64,000 nucleotides of DNA. Source: Thalassovita mangrovi (GTDB lineage Bacteria; Pseudomonadota; Alphaproteobacteria; Rhodobacterales; Rhodobacteraceae). The translations under genes were made by a program, and so were the position numbers. The stretch lies in the NCBI RefSeq assembly GCF_009857745.1, contig NZ_WWEN01000007.1:62001-126000 (forward strand), read 5' to 3'. Shown here in pieces: positions 46,753 through 55,078 of the stretch. Each line of letters opens with the position of its first letter. Within the stretch, counting starts at the first letter, position 1. Under the pieces are notes generated by a model that worked only from the letters and a program-made list of their open reading frames with translations, searched no databases and had not been told where the DNA came from.

Positions 46753-48075
46753 TCAGTGCAGCAGACGCAGCAGGAACAGCGTGATCCCCGGGAAGGCGAT
46801 CAGCAGGATCACCCGGATCACGTCGGAGGCGACGAAATACATCACCGCCTTGTAGGTTTCGACCATCGGGGTCAGCCGGTCCATCGAGTTGATGACGAAC
46901 AGGTTCATCCCCACCGGCGGCGTGATCAGCCCGACCTCGACCACGATCAGAACGATGATGCCGAACCAGATCGCGGTTTCTTCCATCGTCAGCCCGAAAT
47001 CCAGGCTCGCGATGATCGGGAAGAAGATCGGGATCGTCAGCAGGATCATCGACAGGCTGTCCATCACGCAGCCGAAGATCAGGTAAAGCGACAGGATGAT
47101 CGCCAGGATGATCCACGGGCTGTAGCCCAGGCCGACCACGTAATTCGACAGCTCCTGCGGCACCTGGCTCAGCGCCAGGAAGCCGTTGTAGAACCCGGCG
47201 CCCAGTACGATGAAGAAGATCATCGCGGTGGAGCGCGCGGTCGCCATGAAGCTTTCGATCAGCGTCACCTTGTTCAGCCCGCCATTGGCCAGCGCGATCA
47301 GCCCGGTGCCCGCAGCACCGACGGCCGCGCCTTCGGTCGGGGTGAAGATGCCCAGGTAGATGCCGCCGACGACGGCGGTGAACACCAGCAGCACCGGCCA
47401 GACATCGGCCAGCGCCTTGAACCGCTGCGCCATCGGGATCGGTTCGCGCACGCCCGCTGCATCGGGATGCAGCCGGACATAGATCGAGATGGTGATCATG
47501 TAGCCCACCGCGGCCAGGATGCCCGGCACAAAGGCGGCAAGGAACAGCTTGGCGATGTTCTGTTCGGTCAGGATCGCGTAGATCACCAGGATCACCGAGG
47601 GCGGGATCAGGATGCCCAGTGTGCCGCCGGCGGCCAGCGTCGCGGTGGAAAATCCGCCCGAATAGCCGTAGCGGCGCAGTTCCGGCAGCGCCACCTGGCT
47701 CATCGTGGCGGCGGTGGCCAGCGACGACCCGCAGATCGCGCCGAACCCGGCGCAGGCGCCGACGGCCGCCATGGCGACACCGCCGCGACGGTGGCCAAGG
47801 AAGCTTTCGGCGGCCTTGAACAGCGCCTGGCTCATGCCGCCCAGGGTGGCGAAATGGCCCATCAGCAGGAACATCGGCACGATCGACAGCGAATAGCTGG
47901 AAAAGGTCGAATAGGTTTCGGTCTTCAGCTTGGCCAGCGCGATATTGGGATTGCCGGTCAGGAAATACAGCCCGCCCAGGCCCACCAGGAACATCGCAAG
48001 CCCGATCGGGATGCGCAGGAAGATCAGAACCAGAAGAAGCGGGAAGGACGTCAGTCCGATTTCAAGATTGCTCAA
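46753..48075 (-). CDS. TRAP transporter large permease (DctM type)
   Basis: A 440-residue inner membrane protein with about 12 hydrophobic segments (LLVLIFLRIPIGLAMFLVGL; IPPSVILVIYAILTEQNIAK; ending VEVGLITPPVGMNLFVINSM). It forms the ion-coupled channel with the small permease. The solute is unknown from sequence; adjacency to the hydroxycinnamate operon suggests aromatic acids. Overlaps the dctQ stop by 4 bases. Confidence 0.94.
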   Translation of the reverse strand: MSNLEIGLTSFPLLLVLIFLRIPIGLAMFLVGLGGLYFLTGNPNIALAKLKTETYSTFSSYSLSIVPMFLLMGHFATLGGMSQALFKAAESFLGHRRGGVAMAAVGACAGFGAICGSSLATAATMSQVALPELRRYGYSGGFSTATLAAGGTLGILIPPSVILVIYAILTEQNIAKLFLAAFVPGILAAVGYMITISIYVRLHPDAAGVREPIPMAQRFKALADVWPVLLVFTAVVGGIYLGIFTPTEGAAVGAAGTGLIALANGGLNKVTLIESFMATARSTAMIFFIVLGAGFYNGFLALSQVPQELSNYVVGLGYSPWIILAIILSLYLIFGCVMDSLSMILLTIPIFFPIIASLDFGLTMEETAIWFGIIVLIVVEVGLITPPVGMNLFVINSMDRLTPMVETYKAVMYFVASDVIRVILLIAFPGITLFLLRLLH

Positions 48076-48656
48076 TGGTCTGCCCCCGAACCGGCGTGGA
48101 TGATTGTCGTGTTACGGAAAAATTCTGCGATCCGGACCACGGCCATATAGACCGACACCACCGCGGATACGACGCTGGCGATGAAGCTGACCCCATAGGC
48201 CCACCAGATCGGGAATTGCAGCAGGAAGGTGGTCTCGTTGTACTTCATCTTCGACAGCATGCCGTCGTACAGCCGCCAGGCGATCAGGATCAGCGCCATG
48301 GCGAACAGGATTTCCGCCACCATCGAGATGAAACGGTTCACCCTCAGCGGCAGCGACGAGGTGAAGATATCGACCGATGCGTGACCCGCGGTGATCTGGC
48401 AGAACGGGATGAAGGCGAAGATCGCAAAGGCGATCCCGGCTTCGACCAGTTCGAAATCGCCGGTGATCGGACCGACCCCGGTGTCCAGCAGCGTCTTGGT
48501 CAGCCCGCCCAGCACCGCGTTGGCGACATCGCTGTGCAGGAACGTGTTGACCGCCCGACCGAGAACCGACAGGCAGGTCAGGATGATCAGGAAGGTCAAC
48601 ACCGCGCCCCCCAGCATCGCCATGCCCCGCGCAAGGTTGTTCATGAACCGTTGCAT
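48072..48656 (-). CDS. TRAP transporter small permease (DctQ type)
   Basis: A 194-residue protein with four hydrophobic segments (MLGGAVLTFLIILTCLSVLG; GIAFAIFAFIPFCQITAGHA and further), the DctQ fold. It partners the large permease. Located 87 bp downstream of dctP and overlapping dctM. Confidence 0.9.
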   Translation of the reverse strand: MQRFMNNLARGMAMLGGAVLTFLIILTCLSVLGRAVNTFLHSDVANAVLGGLTKTLLDTGVGPITGDFELVEAGIAFAIFAFIPFCQITAGHASVDIFTSSLPLRVNRFISMVAEILFAMALILIAWRLYDGMLSKMKYNETTFLLQFPIWWAYGVSFIASVVSAVVSVYMAVVRIAEFFRNTTIIHAGSGADH

Positions 48657-48743
48657 TGTTTTCCTCTTTCCCCCCGAGGGGATTTGATGATGGCCGCCGC
48701 GACGGGGTCGCGGCGGCCGCTTCTCAGACTAACGCGGGTGCCG

Positions 48744-49778
48744 TTAGTTGCTGTACTTGGCGATCAGCGACTTGGCCTGATCCAGCAGGGCCTGACCGTC
48801 GAAGCCCTTGCCGTTCATTTCCTCGACCCAGTCGGTTTCCTGGCTGGCCGCTGCGGCCTTCCATTCGGCAACCTGATCGTCGCTCAGCTCGATGATGTTG
48901 TTGCCGCGTTCCTTGGCGAACTCATAGGACGAGGTGTCTGCCCCTTCCATGATCTTGCCCGCCCAGGCCGACACGTCGGCGCCGGAGTTGTTGTCGATCA
49001 CGGCCTTCAGGTCGTCGGGCAGCGAATCGTACTTGTCCTTGTTCATGCCGAAGATGAACGCGGTGGTGTACAGCGACGCGCCCGGGAAGGTGGTGTGGTT
49101 GGTGACCAGTTCCGGCACTTTCAGCATCCCGGTGACTTCCCACGGGATCACGGTGGCGTCGATCACGCCCTTCGACAGCGCCTCGGGCACCGCCGGAACC
49201 GGCATGCCGACCGGGGTCGCGCCCAGTTCCGAGAACATCTTGTTGGTCACCCGGGTCGGGGCGCGCAGCTTGACGCCGTTCAGGTCGGCGACGCTGACGA
49301 TCGGGTCCTTCGAATGGATCAGGCCCGGGCCATGGACCCACAGCGCGATCGGCTTGAAGGTCTTGTAGTCGGTGTCGAACATGTTCGCTTCGGCATATTC
49401 CCAATAGGCGCGGCTGGTGGCCTCGGCATTGGTCATCATGAAGGGCAGTTCGAACACTTCCGCCTGCGGGAAGCGGCCCGGGGTGTAACCGGCAACGGTC
49501 CAGACCACATCGGCGATGCCGTCTTCCAGCTGGCCGATCAGTTCCGGCGGCTTGCCACCCAGCGACATCGACCCGAAATGTTCGACTTCGATGCGGCCGT
49601 TCGATTCTTCCTCGATCTTCTTGGCCCAGACTTCCAGCACGTCGCGCGGCACGTTGGCCTGTTCCGGCAGGAACTGGTGCATGGTCAGGGTGACCTCGGC
49701 GGCGAAGGCCGTTGCCGTGGTGCCCGCGACGATGGCCGCAGCGGCAACCGTCCGCAATGCGGTTTTCATGAGTTTCAT
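48744..49778 (-). CDS. TRAP transporter solute-binding protein (DctP type)
   Basis: A 344-residue periplasmic binding protein with a Sec signal (TALRTVAAAAIVAGTTATAFA, cut before AEVTLTMHQ). The conserved Arg for substrate carboxylate is in KLRAPTRVTNK, and FAKERGNNIIEL is typical of the C-terminal helix. TRAP systems bind organic acids; R. palustris TarP binds aromatic hydroxycinnamates and this cluster context would fit a similar ligand. First gene of the TRAP operon. Confidence 0.92.
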   Translation of the reverse strand: MKLMKTALRTVAAAAIVAGTTATAFAAEVTLTMHQFLPEQANVPRDVLEVWAKKIEEESNGRIEVEHFGSMSLGGKPPELIGQLEDGIADVVWTVAGYTPGRFPQAEVFELPFMMTNAEATSRAYWEYAEANMFDTDYKTFKPIALWVHGPGLIHSKDPIVSVADLNGVKLRAPTRVTNKMFSELGATPVGMPVPAVPEALSKGVIDATVIPWEVTGMLKVPELVTNHTTFPGASLYTTAFIFGMNKDKYDSLPDDLKAVIDNNSGADVSAWAGKIMEGADTSSYEFAKERGNNIIELSDDQVAEWKAAAASQETDWVEEMNGKGFDGQALLDQAKSLIAKYSN

Positions 49779-49904
49779 AGTAGGTAACCTCCCTTGGTTT
49801 GGTTATTGCCCGACCGGACCTCTCCGAACGGGAAATCTAAAAATCTTCTTGGATAGACCCCGGCCCCCCAGCCCGGTCTCCTCCTCCCCCTGTGCCGGCC
49901 GGCC

Positions 49905-50549
49905 TTACGGCTCGAAATCCGGCTGCTTCGCCGGATGCGCCTTGGCAAAGGCGTCCAGCGCGGCGCAATTGTCATGGATGGCGTTCACCCGCTCCAACCC
50001 GCTGATATCGACGTTGAAACGTTGCGCGGAAAACACCTGCGGCACAAGACAGATGTCCGCCAGCCCCGGCTCGTCGCCGAAGCAGAAGGCGCTGTCGCCG
50101 CCGCGCTTTTGCAAGATGTCCTCGCAGGCCCGCAGCCCCTCGCCAAGCCAGCGCGACAACCAGGCGCTGACCGCCTCTTCGTCCAGCCCCAGCTCGCCGC
50201 GCAGATATTGCAGCACCCGCAGGTTCTGCAGCGGATGGATTTCGCAGGCGATGACCTGGGCAAAGGCCCGCACCTCGGCGCGCAGGTCCTTGTCGGCGGG
50301 CAGCAGCGGCGTGCCGGGATAGGTCTCATTCAGCCATTCGATGATCGCCAGCGACTGGGTCAGTTCCTGGCCCTCGTCGGTGATCAGCGCCGGCACCAGC
50401 CGCTGCGGATTGATCGCGGCGAAGCCCGGCTCCTTCTGGGCGCCGGATTTCAGATGCACGCTTTCGAAATCGTAATCGATCCCCTTCAGATTGAAGGCGA
50501 TACGACACCGATAGGCCGAGGACGACCTGAAATAGCCCAGGAATTTCAT
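49905..50549 (-). CDS. Zeta-class glutathione S-transferase (maleylacetoacetate/maleylpyruvate isomerase type)
   Basis: A 214-residue GST. The N-terminal glutathione motif is FRSSSAYRCRIAFNLKG, which fits the zeta class SSCSxRVRIAL signature, and QSLAIIEWLNETYP follows. Such enzymes isomerise maleylacetoacetate or maleylpyruvate in homogentisate or gentisate pathways. The dioxygenase and hydrolase partners are not in the window. ATG at 50549 (MKFLGYF) is chosen. Divergent from a MarR gene with a palindrome between them. Confidence 0.8.
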   Translation of the reverse strand: MKFLGYFRSSSAYRCRIAFNLKGIDYDFESVHLKSGAQKEPGFAAINPQRLVPALITDEGQELTQSLAIIEWLNETYPGTPLLPADKDLRAEVRAFAQVIACEIHPLQNLRVLQYLRGELGLDEEAVSAWLSRWLGEGLRACEDILQKRGGDSAFCFGDEPGLADICLVPQVFSAQRFNVDISGLERVNAIHDNCAALDAFAKAHPAKQPDFEP

Positions 50550-50656
50550 GATTAGACGACCGGTCCGTTCAACGCGGCGCGCGACGGCCGTGGATCTCGA
50601 TGCGACATCGGCAGCCCTCCCCAAGGCCGATTGCGATAGTTCAAGAAGTATGTATT

Positions 50657-50675
50657 CATATCGTTATCCGATATG
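50657..50675. promoter_or_regulatory. Inverted repeat between the GST and MarR genes
   Basis: CATATCG (50657-50663) and CGATATG (50669-50675) form a perfect 7-bp inverted repeat with a 5-bp spacer in the shared promoter region. A MarR dimer site of this size is expected here. Confidence 0.45.
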
Positions 50676-50775
50676 TCAATTTGATTTCTCGCGCCTGCGA
50701 TTGATTTTAGGCATAGACGGTGCTGCGCAAGACTGGAATACCAGCACAAACCGCAGCAAGAATGGGGGGAGGAAA

Positions 50776-51204
50776 ATGGAATTTCACGTGATGGTCGGGC
50801 ATCTTTTCCGGCGCACGCATCAGGTGGCATCGGCGGTATTTTTCGAAGAAATGGGCAGGCAAGAGCTTGATATTACACCATTTCAATATGCCGCCCTGTC
50901 CGCGATACAGCTCAACCCGGGGGTCGATCAGGCCTCGGTCGCGGCCTGGACCGGCTGCGACCGCGCCACCGTGGGAGGGGTGGTCGACCGATTGGTTGCA
51001 AAGGGGTACGTGTCACGCGCGGTATCCGAGAAAGACCGCCGCGCCCGGGTGCTGAACCTCACCGATTCGGGGCACGACGTGCTGGCCCAGGCGCACAAGG
51101 CGACCCAGCGCACCCAGACGCGCCTGACCGAAAGCTTGGAAGACGGGGAAACCGAAACCCTGACCCGGCTGTTGCTGAAAGTGCTCGAAACCGACCCGCG
51201 CTAA
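50776..51204 (+). CDS. MarR-family regulator divergent from the GST gene
   Basis: A 142-residue MarR protein (ITPFQYAALSAIQLNPGVDQ, CDRATVGGVVDRLVAKGYVS, KDRRARVLNLTDSG). ATG at 50776 has the strong site GGGGGGAGGAAA immediately upstream; the long upstream frame is not coding. Divergent arrangement and the palindrome suggest autoregulation and control of the GST gene, in response to an aromatic acid or intermediate. Confidence 0.88.
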   Translation: MEFHVMVGHLFRRTHQVASAVFFEEMGRQELDITPFQYAALSAIQLNPGVDQASVAAWTGCDRATVGGVVDRLVAKGYVSRAVSEKDRRARVLNLTDSGHDVLAQAHKATQRTQTRLTESLEDGETETLTRLLLKVLETDPR

Positions 51205-51221
51205 AAGCGGCCCCCAACGAA

Positions 51222-51249
51222 AAAGGGCTGGCCAAACGGCCAGCCCTTT
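51222..51249. terminator. Bidirectional intrinsic terminator
   Basis: AAAGGGCTGGCC (51222-51233) pairs with GGCCAGCCCTTT (51238-51249), a 12-bp stem with a 4-base loop and A/T ends on both sides, between the convergent marR and substrate-binding protein genes. Confidence 0.9.
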
Positions 51250-51275
51250 CCCTGTTCATCCCAGCGCCAAGGGGA

Positions 51276-52265
51276 TCAGTTCAGCGCCTTGTCGGTGATC
51301 GCGTGGGTCCAGGCGCCTTCCGGCTCCTTGGTGATCACCGGGTCCGAACCGCCCGACAGCAGCGATTGCACCGTGCGCTGGTAATCGTCCACGTCCAGCG
51401 CGCCGTTCGAACCGGCGGTCAGCTTGGCGACCTCGGTCATCATGCGGACCTGGTGTTCCTCGGTCTGCGCACCCGACGCGTCGTTGTCCAGAACGATCAG
51501 CGCGGCTTCTTTCGGGTTCTCCTCGGCCCATTTCCAGCCCTTCATCGACGCGCGCACGAAACGCACCATCTTGTCGACGAAAGCCGGGTCGTTCAGGTTG
51601 TCTTCCATCACGTACATGCCGTCTTCCAGCGTCGCGACGCCCTGGTCTTCATACTTGAACACGACCAGCTCTTCCGGCTTCAGACCGGCGTCGATGACCT
51701 GCCAGTATTCGTTGTAGGTCATGGTCGACACGCAGGCCGCCTGGCCCTGCAGCAGAGGATCGACGTTGAAGCCCTGCTTCAGCACCGTCACGCCATCCGG
51801 GCCGCCCTCGGTGGAATAGCCCAGCTTGCTCATCCAGCTCAGGAACGGGTATTCGTTGCCGAAGAACCAGACGCCCAGCGTCTTGCCCTTGAAATCGGCC
51901 GGGGTTTCGATCCCGGCATCCTTGCGGCAGGTCAGCATCATGCCCGAGCTCTTGTAGGGCTGCGCGATGTTCACCAGCGGCAGACCCTTTTCGCGCGACG
52001 CCAGCGCCGACGGCATCCAGTCCAGAACCACGTCGGCACCGCCGCCCGCGATAACCTGAGCAGGCGCGATGTCGGGGCCGCCCGGCTTGATGGTCACGTT
52101 CAGGTCCTCATCCGAATAGAACCCCTTGTCCAGCGCCACGTAGTAACCGGCGAACTGCGCCTGGGTCACCCATTTCAGCTGCAGGGTCACGTCGTCCGCG
52201 GCCTGGGCCATCCCGGCCCACAGACCGAGCGCGGCAACGCCCAAAGTCTTCATCATCGTTTTCAT
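51276..52265 (-). CDS. ABC transporter substrate-binding protein, NMT1/THI5-like
   Basis: A 329-residue secreted solute-binding protein (signal GVAALGLWAGMAQAADDV, mature start VTLQLKWV). It belongs to the ThiY/THI5-like group that binds pyrimidine-type ligands (QLKWVTQAQFAGYYVALDKG is the family head). With hydA, the amidase and preAT in the same region, uptake of uracil, thymine, dihydropyrimidines or a related compound is likely. Strong ribosome site CGGAGAG. Confidence 0.85.
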   Translation of the reverse strand: MKTMMKTLGVAALGLWAGMAQAADDVTLQLKWVTQAQFAGYYVALDKGFYSDEDLNVTIKPGGPDIAPAQVIAGGGADVVLDWMPSALASREKGLPLVNIAQPYKSSGMMLTCRKDAGIETPADFKGKTLGVWFFGNEYPFLSWMSKLGYSTEGGPDGVTVLKQGFNVDPLLQGQAACVSTMTYNEYWQVIDAGLKPEELVVFKYEDQGVATLEDGMYVMEDNLNDPAFVDKMVRFVRASMKGWKWAEENPKEAALIVLDNDASGAQTEEHQVRMMTEVAKLTAGSNGALDVDDYQRTVQSLLSGGSDPVITKEPEGAWTHAITDKALN

Positions 52266-52302
52266 TTCATACTCTCCGTTGTTGAACTGAATCTTTTATC
52301 GC

Positions 52303-53145
52303 TCAGCCTCGTTGCGACGGGTGCCAGAACGTCACTGCCTTTTCCAGCAATGCGACCCCGCCATAAAATGCCGACCCGACGATCGCGGCAACCACGATTT
52401 CGGCCCAGACAAGATCCAGCGCCAGTTGCCCGACACTGGTGGAAATCCGGAAACCCATCCCCTTGATCGGGCTTCCGAAAAATTCCGCCACGATGGCGCC
52501 GATCAGCGCCAGGGTGGTGGTGATTTTCAAACCGTTGAAGATGAACGGCATCGCCGCGGGCAGCCGCAGCTTCAGCAGCGTCTTGCCATACCCGGCGGCA
52601 TAGGTGCGCATCAGGTCGCGCTGCATCTTGTCGGTGGCCTGCAGCCCTTCGACCGCGTTGACCAGCATCGGGAAGAACACCATCACCACCACGATGGCGG
52701 CCTTCGACTGCCAATCAAAACCGAACCACATGACCAGGATCGGCGCCATGCCGACGATCGGCAGGGCGGCCACGAAATTGCCCACCGGCAGCAGCCCCTT
52801 TTGCAGGAACGGGTACCGGTCGATCACGATGGCGGTCAGGAAGGCGCCGCCGCAGCCCAGGATATACCCCGACAGGGCGCCCTTCAGCACCGTCTGCACG
52901 AAATCCTGCCACAGGATGCCGGTCGAGGCCGCGAAGCGCACGGCGATGGCCGTGGGCGCCGGCAACAGCACCGGGTTGATATTGAACCCGCGCACAGCGC
53001 ATTCCCACAAGACCACCACGGTGACGCCGAAGATCACCGGCACCAGAAGCGACGTGGCGCGCGATTTCGGCAGCCGCGCCAGCCAGACATTGGCGCGCCA
53101 GCCCACAAGCCAGGCGATAAACCCGAAGACAATCCAGCCCATCAC
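52303..53145 (-). CDS. ABC transporter permease
   Basis: A 280-residue inner membrane permease with about six helices (VVLWECAVRGFN; LSGYILGCGGAFLTAIVIDR). The EAA loop is in the segment AAGYGKTLLKLRLPAAMPFI. Pairs with the permease at 53142 and the ATPase for pyrimidine-type uptake. Overlaps that gene's stop by 4 bases. Confidence 0.88.
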   Translation of the reverse strand: MMGWIVFGFIAWLVGWRANVWLARLPKSRATSLLVPVIFGVTVVVLWECAVRGFNINPVLLPAPTAIAVRFAASTGILWQDFVQTVLKGALSGYILGCGGAFLTAIVIDRYPFLQKGLLPVGNFVAALPIVGMAPILVMWFGFDWQSKAAIVVVMVFFPMLVNAVEGLQATDKMQRDLMRTYAAGYGKTLLKLRLPAAMPFIFNGLKITTTLALIGAIVAEFFGSPIKGMGFRISTSVGQLALDLVWAEIVVAAIVGSAFYGGVALLEKAVTFWHPSQRG

Positions 53146-54017
53146 GCCATCCCCATCCGCTTGAGAACAATCTTCTGGATCAGCCCGATCAGCGCCACCA
53201 GCACTGCGGCCAGCGCCGCCGCCATGATCAGCGCGCTCCAGATCTGGATGGTCTGACCGTAATAGCTGCCCGCCAGCAGGCGCGCGCCAAGCCCCGCAAC
53301 CGCGCCGGTCGGCAGCTCACCCACGATGGCCCCCACCAGCGACGCCGCCATCGCCACCTTCAGCGAGGTGAACAGGTAGGGCATCGAGGACGGCAGCCGC
53401 AGCCGCCAGAATTCCTGGCCCTTGGTGGCGCTCCAGGTCTTCATCTGGTCCAGCTGCATCATGCCGGGGCTGCGCAGCCCCTTCACCATGCCGACCACGA
53501 CCGGGAAGAAGGACAGGTACATCGAAATCATCGCCTTGGGCAGCAGCCCGGAAATGCCCACCGCGTTCAGCACCACGATGATCATCGGCGCGATGGCCAG
53601 GATCGGGATGGTCTGCGACGCGATCACCCAGGGCATCACGCTCATGTCCATCACCCGGTTATAGACGATGCCGATCGCCAGCAGGATGCCGAAACCCGCC
53701 CCCAGCAGGAAACCGAGGCCGGTGGCGCTCAGCGTGATCCAGCTGTGATAGATCAGCGACCGCTTGGAAAAGGCGCGGCCATTGAGGATCATCTCGCCGG
53801 TGGTGTTCCAGATTTCCACCGCCACTTGATGCGGCGCCGGCAGCTTCGGCTTGGTCTGCGACCAGGTATTGGCGACCAGCTCGCTGAAGCTCGGATCGGT
53901 CCCGGCCCGCGTCGCCTGGTCCTTGGCCCAGGCCATGTTCAAACCGACCGACGCGCCGTACCAGATCACGAAGATCGCGGCGACCACGGTCAGGATCGGA
54001 AACAGCGATTTCCTCAT
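53142..54017 (-). CDS. ABC transporter permease
   Basis: A 291-residue permease of the same family, with a periplasmic loop after TM1 and the EAA-like TWSATKGQEFWRLRLPSSMP. Heterodimer partner of the downstream permease. An 177-bp gap (54018-54194) separates it from the ATPase; a TGGTCAA half-site lies there near 54037 but no full operator. Confidence 0.87.
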   Translation of the reverse strand: MRKSLFPILTVVAAIFVIWYGASVGLNMAWAKDQATRAGTDPSFSELVANTWSQTKPKLPAPHQVAVEIWNTTGEMILNGRAFSKRSLIYHSWITLSATGLGFLLGAGFGILLAIGIVYNRVMDMSVMPWVIASQTIPILAIAPMIIVVLNAVGISGLLPKAMISMYLSFFPVVVGMVKGLRSPGMMQLDQMKTWSATKGQEFWRLRLPSSMPYLFTSLKVAMAASLVGAIVGELPTGAVAGLGARLLAGSYYGQTIQIWSALIMAAALAAVLVALIGLIQKIVLKRMGMA

Positions 54018-54194
54018 GCGCCGCCCCCCGCGTTCGTCTTGGTCAAAAGTCTCATGGCTCCGCGCTCTGCCGCGATACCGGAACCGTCCGCGCGCGCCCT
54101 GTCCACAGCCGATCCGGCCGCATTCGCCACAGAGTTTAGACCTTCAGGGGATATGCACCGTTTCGGGGCACAAAATGCGCATGTTGCGGCAAAC

Positions 54195-54977
54195 TTAATC
54201 ATCGTAAGCGTGCCCCGCGCGCAGCCCTTCGCGGACGCGATGGGCGATTTCCAGGAATTCCGGCGTGTCGCGGATATCCAGCGGCCGTTCCTTCGGCAGG
54301 GTGCTTTCGATCACGTCGCTGATCCGGCCCGGACGCGGGCTCATCACCACGATCTTGGTCGACAGATACACCGCCTCGGGGATCGAATGTGTAACGAAAC
54401 CAATGGTTTTGTTGGTCCGGTCCCACAGGTGCAGCAGCTGTTCGTTCAGGTGGTCGCGCACGATTTCGTCCAGCGCGCCAAAGGGTTCGTCCATCAGCAG
54501 GATGTCTGCATCGAACGCCAGCGCCCGCGCGATCGACGCGCGCTGCTGCATGCCGCCCGACAGCTGCCAGGGAAATTTCTTTTCAAAACCAGACAGTTCC
54601 ACCAGATCCAGCACCCGCTGAACCCGTTCGTCCTGATCCGCCTTGCCATAGCCCATGATTTCCAGCGGCAGCCGGATATTGCCGCCGATGGTGCGCCACG
54701 GATACAGCCCCGCATGTTGGAAAACGTAACCGTAAGCCCTTGATTTGCGGGCCTCTTCCGGGCTCACCCCGTTGACGGTGATGCTGCCGCCGGTGGGATG
54801 TTCCAGATCGGCCATGCAGCGCAGGAAGGTCGTCTTGCCGCAGCCCGAAGGCCCGATGAAACTGACGAAATCGCCCTTCTGGATATCAAGAGTGACATCC
54901 TTGAGCGCATGAACGGGGCCATCATTGGTCTGGAAGGTCAGCGACAGGTCTTTGGCGCTGATCACGGTATCGGTCAT
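54195..54977 (-). CDS. ABC transporter ATP-binding protein
   Basis: A 260-residue ATPase: Walker A GPSGCGKTT, signature LSGGMQQRASIARAL, Walker B ILLMDEPFGALD. It belongs to the SsuB/TauB/ThiZ branch. ATG at 54977 (MTDTVISAKD) follows AGGGA. It powers the uptake system with the two permeases and the substrate-binding protein. Confidence 0.93.
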   Translation of the reverse strand: MTDTVISAKDLSLTFQTNDGPVHALKDVTLDIQKGDFVSFIGPSGCGKTTFLRCMADLEHPTGGSITVNGVSPEEARKSRAYGYVFQHAGLYPWRTIGGNIRLPLEIMGYGKADQDERVQRVLDLVELSGFEKKFPWQLSGGMQQRASIARALAFDADILLMDEPFGALDEIVRDHLNEQLLHLWDRTNKTIGFVTHSIPEAVYLSTKIVVMSPRPGRISDVIESTLPKERPLDIRDTPEFLEIAHRVREGLRAGHAYDD

Positions 54978-55078
54978 AAGTCCCTGTGTCTCCGTATCGG
55001 TAGCATGTAGCTGCCGGGTCTTATTATGTTTTGGCGGCGCCCCGGGCAATGGCCGGGACGCCGCGTTCTGTCAGTGTA

